Shown: one piece after another, positions 44,223 through 53,217 of the stretch
How the letters are laid out: every line of letters begins with the position of its first letter
How positions within the stretch are numbered: the stretch's first letter is position 1
Origin: Pararhizobium qamdonense
GTDB lineage: Bacteria; Pseudomonadota; Alphaproteobacteria; Rhizobiales; Rhizobiaceae
DNA: 64,000 nt
Assembly: GCF_029277445.1 (NCBI RefSeq)
Contig: NZ_CP119566.1
Location: 1,986,001 to 2,050,000 of the forward strand
Direction of reading: 5' to 3'
Translations under genes and position numbers: made by a program
Notes under the pieces: model-generated
Database searches by the model: none
What the model was told of the DNA's origin: nothing
The model's input: only the letters and a program-made list of their open reading frames with translations

Positions 44223-45811
44223 CAGGCGTCGAGCCAGACGCGAGTTGCAACGTAGCCGTTCGACATGTCGTTGCCGATATCGTGGACGTAGCCCTTCACC
44301 TTCTTGGAGGAGGCATTCACGAAATCGTTGAACATCGGCAGGATCAGGCCGCCTTCGTCGCGAACCATCATGGCCATGGAGCGGTACATTTCCTTGCGCT
44401 TGGCCTCATCCAGTTCGGAGCGGGCTTCGAGCAGAACCTTGTCGAAGTCGGGACGCAGGAAGCGTGTGTCGTTCCAGTCGGCGCTTGAAAGGTAAGCCGT
44501 CGAGTACATCTGGTCCTGGGTCGGCCGGCCGCCCCAATAGGAGGTCGAGAACGGCTGGACATTCCAGACATTCGACCAATAGCCGTCGCCTGGTTCACGC
44601 TTCACCTCGATGCCGATACCGGCCTTCTTGGCGCTTTCCTGATAAAGCACTGCCGCATCGACGGCGCCCGGGAAGGCGACATCCGACGTGCGCAGCAGAA
44701 CCTGACCGCTATGGCCGGACTTCTTGTAATGGAAGGCGGCCTTGTCAGGGTCATAGGCGCGCTGCTCGATGCCTTCGGGGAAGAGGGCGTAAGTCGAGTT
44801 GATCGGGAAGTCGTTGCCGACCTTGCCGAAGCCGCCCAGCACCTTTTCCAGCATCGCTTCGCGGTCCATCGCATATTTCAAGGCGAGCCGCAGGTCGTTA
44901 TTGTCGAACGGTGCGGTGTTGCAATGCATGATGAAGACGTAGTGACCGCGTCCCGACGTCGAGAGAATATCGACGGTCGGCGCCCGCTTCAGGAGATCGA
45001 CCGTCTTCGGGCTGACGCGGTTGATGTAATGCACCTGGCCGGAGGAGAGGGCGGCGATACGCGCTGTCGCGTCGTTCATCGCAATCATCTCGACGGAATC
45101 AACGTAGCCACGGTCCTGGCGCCAGTCATCCTTGTTGCGCTCGAAGGTGGCGCGCACGCCGGCCTCGAAGCTCGCGACCTTGAAGGGGCCGGTGCCGATC
45201 ATTGCGTTTGGATCGTCGAGGCCGCCATTCGGCTGGATGACGAGATGGTAGTCGGTGAGGAGCAGCGGCAGGTCGGCATTGCCTTCCGTCAGCACCAGCA
45301 CCAGCTTGTCGCCGTCAGCCTTGATTTCCTTGATCGATTTCATGACGCCGAGAGCGCCCGATTCCGATTTCTCGTCGGTATGACGCTGCAGGGTCTTGAT
45401 GACATCCTCGACGGTCAGTTCCTTGCCGTCGTGGAATTTCACGCCCTTGCGGATCGTGAACGTCCAGGTGGACGCATCTGCCGACGGCTCCCAGGATTCG
45501 GCGAGTGCTGCAACGGGCTGGCCGGTCAGCGGATCGGATTCGACGAGCATGTCGCCCCAGTTGCGGCCGACGACGAACATGAACTGCGAGAGCGCCTTGG
45601 CCGGATCCTTCGAATCGGTGGCGGCTGCGCCTTCGAGACCAAGCTTGAGATGGCCGCCGCGCTTGGGCTCCTGCGCCGCAGCGCTTGAGGCAAACAAGGT
45701 GCTGGCGCTGGAGAGCGCGACACCGGCGGCCACAGTGCGGCCGATGAATTCACGCCGGTTCATCTTGCCCATCATGACCTGATTGGCGAGGTAGTTCTTG
45801 TAATCACTCAT
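44222..45811 (-). CDS. Peptide/nickel-type (SBP_5) ABC substrate-binding protein
   Basis: 529 residues from the ATG at 45811 (AGGGGA directly upstream). A Tat-type signal (MNRREFIGRTVAAGVALSSA) leads into an SBP_5 domain (EEPKRGGHLKLGLEGA, VKFHDGKELTVEDVIKTLQR, IGTGPFKVASFEAG). It is a close paralogue of the protein at 37674-39263. It is the first gene of its own ABC operon, which lies directly downstream of the carnitine operon. SBP_5 proteins can bind peptides, metals and quaternary or amino compounds, so carnitine/butyrobetaine or a conjugate is possible but unproven. Confidence 0.9.
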   Translation of the reverse strand: MSDYKNYLANQVMMGKMNRREFIGRTVAAGVALSSASTLFASSAAAQEPKRGGHLKLGLEGAAATDSKDPAKALSQFMFVVGRNWGDMLVESDPLTGQPVAALAESWEPSADASTWTFTIRKGVKFHDGKELTVEDVIKTLQRHTDEKSESGALGVMKSIKEIKADGDKLVLVLTEGNADLPLLLTDYHLVIQPNGGLDDPNAMIGTGPFKVASFEAGVRATFERNKDDWRQDRGYVDSVEMIAMNDATARIAALSSGQVHYINRVSPKTVDLLKRAPTVDILSTSGRGHYVFIMHCNTAPFDNNDLRLALKYAMDREAMLEKVLGGFGKVGNDFPINSTYALFPEGIEQRAYDPDKAAFHYKKSGHSGQVLLRTSDVAFPGAVDAAVLYQESAKKAGIGIEVKREPGDGYWSNVWNVQPFSTSYWGGRPTQDQMYSTAYLSSADWNDTRFLRPDFDKVLLEARSELDEAKRKEMYRSMAMMVRDEGGLILPMFNDFVNASSKKVKGYVHDIGNDMSNGYVATRVWLDA

Positions 45812-46124
45812 TCCCCTGTTCCTTTTTGTTGAATGGCTTTGCGCCGTTTTCTTTATTGTTTTCAATCGTTGCCGATCGTGTGTTCCTAGAATGCATGCCT
45901 GAAGGCAGGTAGGCCATCACTTATGCGGCGTGGTTTGCCGCGATCGCGCCTTTCGTAAAATGGGTGTTTCTGATGCCGAAAACCCTGTTAAAATTAATGG
46001 TATCTCGTGAGAGAGGGTCTGTATTCATCTAAAAAATGCTCAGTTTTCATAAGTCTGGCTTATGATGGGAGCCGAACGACCTTGTCTTCCGGCTCTCCCT
46101 TTGCCTTTGCGCGGTGCCCAGCCG
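45812..46124. promoter_or_regulatory. Leader region between caiD-like gene and binding-protein gene
   Basis: 313 non-coding bases separate the last carnitine gene from the transporter operon, both leftward. GGGAGAGCCG and CGGCTCCC near 46067-46107 could form an imperfect hairpin ending the carnitine transcript. The middle (45950-46060) is AT-rich and probably holds a promoter for the transporter. No repeat or open frame is convincing. Confidence 0.4.
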
Positions 46125-46916
46125 TTATTTTCCCTTCCAGACCGGGTCGCGCTTTTCCGAAAAGGCCCGTGCGCCCTCCAGCTGGTCGTCGCTCGAATAG
46201 AGGATGTCGACCGTCTTGAATTGGCGCTTGGTGATCTTGTTCATCGTCGTCTGGAAATCTTCGCCTTCGGCCGCGCGCACCACTTCCTTGATGGCAGCAT
46301 AGACCAGCGGCGGGCCGCTTTCGAGCAGACGGGCGAGCTCCCAGGCGCGCTCCATCAATGTGTCAGCGGCGATGATCTCGTTGACGAAGCCCCAGCGATG
46401 GGCTTCCGCCGCATCCAGCCAGCGGCCGGTAAAGAGCATGTCCATGGCGATATGATAGGGGATACGCTTGGGCAATTTGATCGAGGCAGCGTCGGCAACG
46501 GTGCCCGAGCGGATTTCCGGCAGCGCAAAACTCGCGTGCTCGGCAGCCAGGATCATGTCGGCGGACAGCGCGATTTCCAGCCCGCCGCCGCAGCAGATGC
46601 CGTTGATCGCTGCAATCACCGGCTTGTTGAGATCGCGCAGTTCCTGCAGGCCGCCAAAGCCGCCAATGCCATAGTCGCCATCGACAGCGTCGCCGCCGGC
46701 AGCCGCCTTCAGATCCCATCCCGGACAGAAGAATTTTTCACCCGCGCCGGTGATGATGGCGACGCGCAACGTGTCGTCGTCGCGAAAACCGGCAAAGATT
46801 TCGCCCATGATGCGGCTCGTCACCAGATCGATCGCGTTGGCCTTCGGCCGGTCGATGGTGACTTCGAGAATGCCGCCTTCGCGGCGCGTTCGGATAGGTC
46901 CGGTCATAGGCGTCAT
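46125..46916 (-). CDS. caiD: Crotonobetainyl-CoA hydratase (CaiD-like enoyl-CoA hydratase)
   Basis: 263 residues. DRPKANAID, LRVAIITGAGEKFF and GWDLKAA in the N-terminal half, and AFSEKRDPVWKGK at the end, match E. coli CaiD closely. In CaiD, crotonobetainyl-CoA is hydrated to L-carnitinyl-CoA. The oxyanion-hole segment INGICCGGGLEIALSADMI and the acid region FALPEIRSGT are present. Its ATG overlaps the stop of the NDP-forming synthetase (ATGA). In the cluster it would follow activation and dehydrogenation of gamma-butyrobetaine and make carnitinyl-CoA. Confidence 0.88.
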   Translation of the reverse strand: MTPMTGPIRTRREGGILEVTIDRPKANAIDLVTSRIMGEIFAGFRDDDTLRVAIITGAGEKFFCPGWDLKAAAGGDAVDGDYGIGGFGGLQELRDLNKPVIAAINGICCGGGLEIALSADMILAAEHASFALPEIRSGTVADAASIKLPKRIPYHIAMDMLFTGRWLDAAEAHRWGFVNEIIAADTLMERAWELARLLESGPPLVYAAIKEVVRAAEGEDFQTTMNKITKRQFKTVDILYSSDDQLEGARAFSEKRDPVWKGK

Positions 46917-48967
46917 TTCCTCCGACGGATCAGGGCATCGGCCGCAACGGTTCCAGACCCTTGCGGCAAGACCATGATAGGATTGATATCGAGTTCTTCG
47001 AGTATTGTAGCGTTTGCTGCGACATAGGATGCGACGGCAGCGACAGAGGCCGTCAACGCGTCAATGTCGCCCTTCGGCCCGCCACGATAGCCATCGAGCA
47101 GTTTCTTGATTTTCAGGCCGGAAATCGCCCCGGTAATGGCTTCGGGCGTCGTCGGAAGGGTCAAAATCGCCGAATCTTCGAGCAATTCCACCAGAATACC
47201 ACCGGCGCCGATGGTCAGCACCAGGCCGGCCACGGGATCGCGCAGCGCCCCGACGATGATTTCCGCAACGGGTTTTGCAATCATTTTTTCGACGAGATAG
47301 CCCGATGCGACGTCTTTCATGGCGTCTGCCGCATCGAGAACCGCCTGCCGGTCGCCCAGATTGAGCCTGACGGCACCGGCCTCGGTCTTGTGAGCGACGC
47401 CGAGGCCCTTGAGAACCACCGGAAATCCCAGCGTCTCGGCTGCATCGGCGGCCTCCTGCGCAGTTTGCGCTGTCTTGCCCATGGGCACCACGAGGCCGAA
47501 TTTCGCCAGTTCGGCCTTCGCCTCGTTCTCCGTGATGGTCAGGATTTCGCCGTCTTTCACCTGTGCGGACAACAAAGGCGCCGGAATGGGTTTTGCCCAG
47601 ATGGCGCCGATGCCGGCCGAAATCTCGGCTGCCGCCAGCGCCTCGTCGATGCCGGAAAAGGCAACGACACCGGCTGACATCAGCGACAGCGCCGTTTCCT
47701 CCGGCATGTTTTCACCGAGGCTTGCGACGATGCCGGCAACGGCGCCGGTCGCGTTGGCGGATGCGATGACGGCCTCGCAGGTGCTGTTCCAGTCGGTGGC
47801 ATCGCACCGGTCCTGGCGGGGGAAGTCGAGAACGATGAGGTTGAGCGCATAATCGCCCTTCATCATTGCCGTAAATGCCGTCGTCTGCTTTTCCAGATTG
47901 CCCCAGACGAAGGTGTGGTAATCAAGCGGATTGGCAATGGTGACCATGTCGCCGAGGCTTTCGCGCAAGGGCTGGCGCTGTTCGTCCTTCAGCGCCCGGA
48001 ACACCGTCTTCCGCTTCACTCCGGCATCCGCCATCAACGAGGCCTCGCCGCCGGAGCAGCTCATCGAGGAGATGTCATAGTTTTTCAGCGGCGGATGCAG
48101 GTGGAGTAGTTTCAGCGTCTCCAACAGTTCCGGCAGCGTATCGACCCGGCCGATGCCGAGGCGCTCGAGGAGGGCACCGGACACGGCGTCGTTGCCGGCC
48201 AGCGATGCCGTATGCGACACGGTCGCCAGCTGGGCGGCTTCGGATTTGCCGACCTTGAGGGTGACAACCGGTTTTTTCAGTTCGCGTGCCCGCGTTGCCA
48301 GGCGTTGCAGCGCTTCGATACTGTCGAAGCCTTCGATATGCAGGCCGACGGCGGTGACGCGCGGGTCTTCGAGCGCGGCGATGGCCAGTTCGGACAAGCC
48401 CGTCTGCGCCTGATTTCCCGCCGTCATGATATAGGCAAGCGGCAGGCCACGCATCTGCATGGAAATATTGCAGGCAATGTTGGAGGACTGGGTGAGGACG
48501 GCGACGCCGCGTTCGACACGCTGCATGCCATGCTGGTCGGGCCAGAGCAGGGCGCCGTCGAGCGCGTTGATGAAGCCGTAGCAATTGGGGCCGACGATCG
48601 GCATGTCACCGGCGGCTGCAACCAGCGCATCCTGCAGGTCGTTGCCATCGGCCAGTTCGCTGACGGCCTCGCGGAACCCGGAGGCATAGCAGATGGCGCC
48701 GCCTGCACCGCGGGCGGACAGGCCGCGGATGATCTCGACGGTGAGCTGGCGGTTGACGCCGACAAAGGATGCGTCCGGTGCTTGCGGCAGTTCGGCCACC
48801 GAGCGGTAGCAGCGGCGGCCAAGGATGTCGTCCTGCTTGGGATGCACCGGCCAGATATCGCCGGTGAAGCCCATCTTGTCGCATTGTTCGATCACCCGGC
48901 GCGCTTCCTTGCCGCCGAAAACGGCGATGGATTGCGGCCGGATCAGGCGGTCAAGGCTGCGGGTCAT
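46913..48967 (-). CDS. NDP-forming acyl-CoA synthetase (alpha-beta fused), probable betainyl-type CoA ligase
   Basis: 684 residues. The alpha part has a CoA-binding Rossmann fold (SIAVFGGKEARRVIEQCDKM), GPNCYGFINALDGA and a phospho-acceptor His in TVSHTASLAGND. The beta part is an ATP-grasp domain from about residue 470 (ENEAKAELAKFGLVVP, FPVVLKGLGVAHKTEAGAVRL). The enzyme makes acyl-CoA from acid, CoA and ATP, releasing ADP and Pi. The neighbours are CaiD-like and acyl-CoA dehydrogenase genes, and gamma-butyrobetaine degradation in Agrobacterium-like strains runs through CoA esters, so gamma-butyrobetaine, crotonobetaine or carnitine is the expected acid. Specificity is not readable from sequence. 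Confidence 0.85.
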   Translation of the reverse strand: MTRSLDRLIRPQSIAVFGGKEARRVIEQCDKMGFTGDIWPVHPKQDDILGRRCYRSVAELPQAPDASFVGVNRQLTVEIIRGLSARGAGGAICYASGFREAVSELADGNDLQDALVAAAGDMPIVGPNCYGFINALDGALLWPDQHGMQRVERGVAVLTQSSNIACNISMQMRGLPLAYIMTAGNQAQTGLSELAIAALEDPRVTAVGLHIEGFDSIEALQRLATRARELKKPVVTLKVGKSEAAQLATVSHTASLAGNDAVSGALLERLGIGRVDTLPELLETLKLLHLHPPLKNYDISSMSCSGGEASLMADAGVKRKTVFRALKDEQRQPLRESLGDMVTIANPLDYHTFVWGNLEKQTTAFTAMMKGDYALNLIVLDFPRQDRCDATDWNSTCEAVIASANATGAVAGIVASLGENMPEETALSLMSAGVVAFSGIDEALAAAEISAGIGAIWAKPIPAPLLSAQVKDGEILTITENEAKAELAKFGLVVPMGKTAQTAQEAADAAETLGFPVVLKGLGVAHKTEAGAVRLNLGDRQAVLDAADAMKDVASGYLVEKMIAKPVAEIIVGALRDPVAGLVLTIGAGGILVELLEDSAILTLPTTPEAITGAISGLKIKKLLDGYRGGPKGDIDALTASVAAVASYVAANATILEELDINPIMVLPQGSGTVAADALIRRRK

Positions 48968-48990
48968 GATCTTGCTCCGAACATGCCGTT

Positions 48991-49165
48991 CCTCTTCTCC
49001 CCAGCGGGGAGAAAGTGGCCCGAGAGGGCCGGATGAGGGGAGCGCATAGCGCAGAAATCGGGGGATTGAGCCTGGGAGTTATAATTCCCGGCAAAGGGCG
49101 ATGGCTTCGCCCCCCTCATCCGGCGCGTTGCGCCACCTTCTCCCCGCTGGGGAGAAGAGGGAGGC
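48991..49165. repeat. Palindromic repeat in carnitine operon (synthetase/dehydrogenase gap)
   Basis: The left half has CTTCTCCCCAGCGGGGAGAA followed by GGCCCGAGAGGGCC and GGATGAGGGG. The right half is the mirror image, CCCCTCATCCGGCGCG then CACCTTCTCCCCGCTGGGG. The two halves form a large inverted repeat with about 60 bases between. Confidence 0.85.
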
Positions 49166-49208
49166 TGCCGCGTCGTCTGAAACGGAGACATGGAAAATAT
49201 GATCATCC

Positions 49209-50369
49209 TCATGCCCCCAGCGGCCGCAGGAGGTCGCGGCTGATGATGTGCCGCTGGATTTCCGAGGTGCCGTCCCAGATGCGCTCGACGCGGGCATCGC
49301 GCCAGAAGCGGGCAAGCGGCAGGTCGTCCATCAATCCCATGCCGCCATAGATCTGGATTGCCTGGTCGGTGACACGGGCGAGCATTTCGGAGGCGTAGAG
49401 CTTGGCGGAGGCAATCTCGCGGTTGGCCGGAAGCTTCTGGTCGAGCCGCCAGGCGGCTGCGAGCGTCAGATAATCGGCGGCGTCGATCTCGGTGATCATG
49501 TCGGCGAGCTTGAAGGAAACGCCCTGGTTGGCGCCGATCGGCTTGCCGAACTGTTTGCGCTCGGCGGCATAGGGCAGGGCATAGTCGAACACCCGGCGGG
49601 CGCGGCCGACGCAGGTTGCGGCAACGGTGATGCGGGTGGCGTAGAGCCAGTCATTGGCAATGTCGAAACCCTTGTGCACTTCGCCGAGAATGGCGGACGA
49701 GGGCAGGCGGCAATCGTCGAACGAGAGGATGCAGTTCTTGTAGCCGCGATGGGAAACCGAATCGTAGCCGTTGCGGATTTCAAAACCCGGCGTGCCGCGA
49801 TCGACGAGGAAGCAGGTGATCTTCTTCTTCGGGCCGCGCGGCGTTTCCTCCTCGCCGGTAGCGATGAAGACGATGACGAAATCGGCGATATTGGCATGCG
49901 AAATGAAATGCTTGGTGCCGTTGACGATCCAGTCGTCGCCATCGGGCTTGGCAAAACATTTCATGCCGCGCACGTCGGAACCGGCATCCGGCTCGGTCAT
50001 GGCAAGCGCATCGAATTTCTCGCCCTTGACGGCCGGGATCAGGTATTTCTCGCGCTGCTCATCGTTGCAGGCCATGAGAATGCCGGAGGGACGGCCGAAA
50101 AACACGGTGAGGCCCATCGAGCCCCGGCCAAGCTCGCGCTCGACCAGCGTAAAGGTCTGGTGATCGAGCCCGGCGCCACCCACTTCCTCCGGCATGTTGC
50201 AGGCGAAGAAGCCGAGATCCTTGCACTTTTGCGCAATCTCCTGGCCGAGTTCCTGCGGCACGATGCCGGTGCGCTCCACCTCGTTCTCATGCGGATAGAT
50301 CTCGGTCTCGACGAAGCCGCGAACGGTATCGACGATCATTTGCTGTTCTTCGGTCAGTGCGAAATTCAT
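49209..50369 (-). CDS. Acyl-CoA dehydrogenase, probable gamma-butyrobetainyl-CoA dehydrogenase
   Basis: 386 residues from the ATG at 50369 (GGGAAC upstream; the extra frame is repeat DNA). FAD- and substrate-binding blocks are FDALAMTEPDAGSDVRGMKC and SHANIADFVIVFIA, and the C-terminal helical domain has ERKQFGKPIGANQGV and QIYGGMGLMDD. In the usual catalytic loop the sequence is IWDGTSEIQR, so Asp replaces the Glu base of MCAD-type enzymes. It would convert gamma-butyrobetainyl-CoA to crotonobetainyl-CoA, with electrons passing to ETF (coded elsewhere). It lies between the synthetase and carnitine dehydrogenase genes. Confidence 0.87.
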   Translation of the reverse strand: MNFALTEEQQMIVDTVRGFVETEIYPHENEVERTGIVPQELGQEIAQKCKDLGFFACNMPEEVGGAGLDHQTFTLVERELGRGSMGLTVFFGRPSGILMACNDEQREKYLIPAVKGEKFDALAMTEPDAGSDVRGMKCFAKPDGDDWIVNGTKHFISHANIADFVIVFIATGEEETPRGPKKKITCFLVDRGTPGFEIRNGYDSVSHRGYKNCILSFDDCRLPSSAILGEVHKGFDIANDWLYATRITVAATCVGRARRVFDYALPYAAERKQFGKPIGANQGVSFKLADMITEIDAADYLTLAAAWRLDQKLPANREIASAKLYASEMLARVTDQAIQIYGGMGLMDDLPLARFWRDARVERIWDGTSEIQRHIISRDLLRPLGA

Positions 50370-50407
50370 GATGTGTTCCCTCTTATTCTTGTTCTGGGGT
50401 ATCCGCC

Positions 50408-50532
50408 TCTTCTCCCCAGCGGGGAGAAGGTGGCCCGGAGGGCCGGATGAGGGGGAGCCACGCCCTGAGAGTTTGTGGCACCACCCCCTCATCGCCTCGC
50501 TTTGTTCGGCACTTCTCCCCGCTGGGGAGAAG
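50408..50532. repeat. Palindromic repeat in carnitine operon (dehydrogenase gap)
   Basis: CTTCTCCCCAGCGGGGAGAAG, GGCCCGGAGGGCC and GGATGAGGGGG on the left face CCCCTCATCGCCTCG and CTTCTCCCCGCTGGGGAGAAG on the right. Same family as 48991-49165 and 18660-18945. It ends 8 bases before the cdhA stop codon. Confidence 0.85.
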
Positions 50533-50539
50533 AGTAAGG

Positions 50540-52030
50540 TTACCGCTTCTGCCCCACGGCGCGCCCGGTACCGTCCGGCTTCGCCAGTCCCGCATGCGCC
50601 TGCGCAATCGCCTTCACCCGGTCGAGCACGGCAGCCGGGGCGGGCACGGCCTTGCTCTCCTTGGAGGAGACATGCAGCATCATCTGTTCGGCTGTCGCCA
50701 CTGCCTCGTTGGTGGCGGCGTTGTAGATGGTCGAGAAGATGTGCAGGCGCTTCTCGTCATAGGAGAGGATCTGGCAGGTCGAGTACAAGGCATCGCCCAG
50801 CTTGGCTTCGCCGAGATTGCGGATGTGGGTCTCGACCGTGTAGTAGCTGTGGCCGTTCTTGACATAGTCCAGATCGACGCCGATCAGGCGCAGGATGCCG
50901 TCGGACGTGTCGCCGAACACCTGCAGGTAGCGGTGCTCGGTCATGTGGCCGTTGTAATCGACCCAGGCGGCGTTGACCTTGGTATCGAGGATGCGGATCG
51001 GCTTGGCCTCGCCCAGATCGGTCTGCGGCTTTTCAGCGTTGGCCCAGAGGCTGTCTTCGAAATCGGCGAGCAGTTTGCCTGCACCCCAGCCCTTGCCGCC
51101 ATCGCCGCTTTTCAGCGCATGCATGATGCCGACGAGGTTTTCGTCGCGGATGCGCTCAAGATCGCGGATACCGCGGGCGCCGGATTGCGCGTCCGACTGG
51201 CCGGCAATCTTGTTGACCAGTTCGTCGTCGAGATCGACAACGTCCATCAGCTTGGTCCAGGGCCAGGAGAGGCAGGGGCCGAACTGGGCGAGGAAATGGC
51301 GCATACCGGCTTCGCCACCGGCAATGCGGTACGTTTCGAACATGCCCATCTGCGCCCAGCGCATGCCGAAGGAATAACGGATGACGTCGTCGAGCGTTTC
51401 GGTATCGCAGATATCGTCCTTGATCAGCCACAGACCTTCGCGCCAGACGGCTTCGAGAAGACGGTCGCCGACGAACGCCTCGATCTCTTTGTTGATGATG
51501 ACGCCCTTCATGCCGATCGGCGCAAGCTTGGCTTTTGCGTCCTGCAGCGTCGCCTTGCTGGTCTTTTCGCCGCCGACCAGTTCGGCGAGCGGCAACAGGT
51601 AGACCGGGTTATAGGGATGGGCGACGAACATGCGCTCGGGATGCTTCATGTCGCGCTGCAGGTCCGTCGGCATGATGCCCGACGTGGACGAGCCGATCAG
51701 GGCTGTTGGCGAGGCGGCGGCATCGATCTGGGTGATGACGTTGCGCTTCAGATCGACCCGCTCGGGCACGCTTTCCTGAATCCAGTCAGCACCTTCAACC
51801 GCTTCCTCAACGCTTTTGACGAAGGTGAGTTTTCCCTTTGCAGGCAGCGGCGCCATGGTCAGCATGGCATAGGCGCGCTCGGCATTGGCGAGCACTTCAC
51901 CGACGATGCGTTCGGCTTCCGGATGCGGATCGAACATATTGACGTCGATGCCGGCCAGAAGAAAGCGCGCCGCCCAGGCCCCGCCGATAACGCCGCCGCC
52001 GATACAGGCTGCCTTGGTGATTTTGGTCAT
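50540..52030 (-). CDS. cdhA: L-carnitine 3-dehydrogenase fused to betainyl-CoA thioesterase
   Basis: 496 residues from the ATG at 52030. The N-terminal part (1 to about 320) is a 3-hydroxyacyl-CoA dehydrogenase-like NAD enzyme: AACIGGGVIGGAWAARFL binds NAD, and STSGIMPTDLQRDM and FVAHPYNPVYLLPLAELV follow. The C-terminal part is a hot-dog thioesterase (AWVDYNGHMTEHRYLQVFGD). Rhizobial L-carnitine dehydrogenases are known as this exact fusion of about 495 residues; in Pseudomonas the two activities are separate (CdhA, CdhB). It oxidises L-carnitine to 3-dehydrocarnitine, and the thioesterase releases glycine betaine from betainyl-CoA made by the neighbouring BKACE enzyme. Confidence 0.93.
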   Translation of the reverse strand: MTKITKAACIGGGVIGGAWAARFLLAGIDVNMFDPHPEAERIVGEVLANAERAYAMLTMAPLPAKGKLTFVKSVEEAVEGADWIQESVPERVDLKRNVITQIDAAASPTALIGSSTSGIMPTDLQRDMKHPERMFVAHPYNPVYLLPLAELVGGEKTSKATLQDAKAKLAPIGMKGVIINKEIEAFVGDRLLEAVWREGLWLIKDDICDTETLDDVIRYSFGMRWAQMGMFETYRIAGGEAGMRHFLAQFGPCLSWPWTKLMDVVDLDDELVNKIAGQSDAQSGARGIRDLERIRDENLVGIMHALKSGDGGKGWGAGKLLADFEDSLWANAEKPQTDLGEAKPIRILDTKVNAAWVDYNGHMTEHRYLQVFGDTSDGILRLIGVDLDYVKNGHSYYTVETHIRNLGEAKLGDALYSTCQILSYDEKRLHIFSTIYNAATNEAVATAEQMMLHVSSKESKAVPAPAAVLDRVKAIAQAHAGLAKPDGTGRAVGQKR

Positions 52031-52082
52031 TGGTGTTCTACCCTCTTTCAAAATTCGGTCTGTCATTGGGCGGTGCGCGTGA

Positions 52083-52289
52083 TACCCCTCACCAAGTTCA
52101 TCCAGCCGATCGGCTGCGCCTCCCGGGGATGAACTATCCTCTCCCGCAAGGGGAGAGGAAACGTGCCGCAAGCTCCCGGTCCGCCGTAAAGCAAGGTGTT
52201 GCCGCGGTTCCTACCTCTCCCCTTGCGGGAGAGGATAGCAAGCCCGCACGAAGCGGAGCTGAGTGCCTGGGCGCGCTTGGTGAGGGGTA
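52083..52289. repeat. Palindromic repeat in carnitine operon (cdhA/BKACE gap)
   Basis: Outer arms TACCCCTCACCAAG (52083-52096) and CTTGGTGAGGGGTA (52276-52289) are exact reverse complements. Inside, CTATCCTCTCCCGCAAGGGG and CCCCTTGCGGGAGAGGATAG also pair. It is a different repeat family from the TTCTCCCC element, in the same operon. Confidence 0.85.
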
Positions 52290-52314
52290 AAACCCCACCC
52301 CCAAAACGCAATTC

Positions 52315-53217
52315 CTACCGCTTCGTCAGCTTCAGCTTTTCACGCACTTCGGCCGGGCCGATGATCTTTGCGCCCATGCCTTCGATGACGCCGACGGCTT
52401 TTTCGACGAGCTGGGCGTTGGTGGCGAGCTGGCCCTTGCCGACGTAGAGATTGTCTTCCAGGCCGACGCGGACATTGCCGCCGGCGAGAACGGCTGCGGC
52501 GGGATAGGCGAGGGCGTTGCGGCCGATCGAGAAGGCCGAGAAGGTCCAGTTTGATGGCACGTTGTTGACCATCGCCATGAAGGTGTTGAGGTCATCCGGC
52601 GCGCCCCACGGAATGCCCATGCAGAGCTGGATCAAAACCGGATCCTCGATCAGGCCTTCTTCAACGAGTTGCTTGGCAAACCATAGATGGCCGGTATCGA
52701 AGGCTTCGATTTCCGGGCGCACGCCGAGATCGGTCATCATCTTGGCCATGGCGCGCAGCATCGAGGGCGTGTTGGTCATGACGTAGTCGCCGAGCGAGAA
52801 GTTCATCGTGCCGCAATCGAGCGTGCAGATTTCCGGCAGGCATTCGGCGATGTGGGAAACGCGCTCCGTCGCGCCCGCCATGTCGGTGCCGTTGGGATTG
52901 AGCGGCAGCGGGCTTTCCACATTGCCGAAAATCATGTCGCCGCCCATGCCGGCCGTGAGGTTGAGCACCACATCGACATCGGCGGAGCGGATGAGGTCGG
53001 TCACTTCCTTGTAGAGGTCGTTGCGGCGGCTCGGTGCGCCGGTCTCGGGATCGCGCACGTGACAATGCACGATGGCGGCACCGGCCTTGGCCGCATCGAT
53101 GGCCGAGGCTGCGATCTGTTTCGGCGATCTTGGCACATGCGGCGACTTGCCGGCGGTATCGCCGGAGCCGGTGACTGCACAGGTGATGAAAACGTCGCGG
53201 TTCATGCTCAGTGGCAT
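52315..53217 (-). CDS. BKACE family beta-keto acid cleavage enzyme (dehydrocarnitine cleavage)
   Basis: 300 residues with a strong GGGGAGG site before the ATG at 53217. The metal-binding HxH is in AAIVHCHVRDPETG, with the conserved block DVVLNLTAGMGG and the substrate region VGLEDNLYVGKG, where a Glu completes the Zn site. DUF849/BKACE enzymes react a beta-keto acid with acetyl-CoA to give acetoacetate and a new acyl-CoA. For 3-dehydrocarnitine the products are betainyl-CoA and acetoacetate. The cdhA fusion thioesterase next to it, and the CdhR-type regulator 111 bases away, support this. It is the first gene of the leftward operon. Confidence 0.92.
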   Translation of the reverse strand: MPLSMNRDVFITCAVTGSGDTAGKSPHVPRSPKQIAASAIDAAKAGAAIVHCHVRDPETGAPSRRNDLYKEVTDLIRSADVDVVLNLTAGMGGDMIFGNVESPLPLNPNGTDMAGATERVSHIAECLPEICTLDCGTMNFSLGDYVMTNTPSMLRAMAKMMTDLGVRPEIEAFDTGHLWFAKQLVEEGLIEDPVLIQLCMGIPWGAPDDLNTFMAMVNNVPSNWTFSAFSIGRNALAYPAAAVLAGGNVRVGLEDNLYVGKGQLATNAQLVEKAVGVIEGMGAKIIGPAEVREKLKLTKR

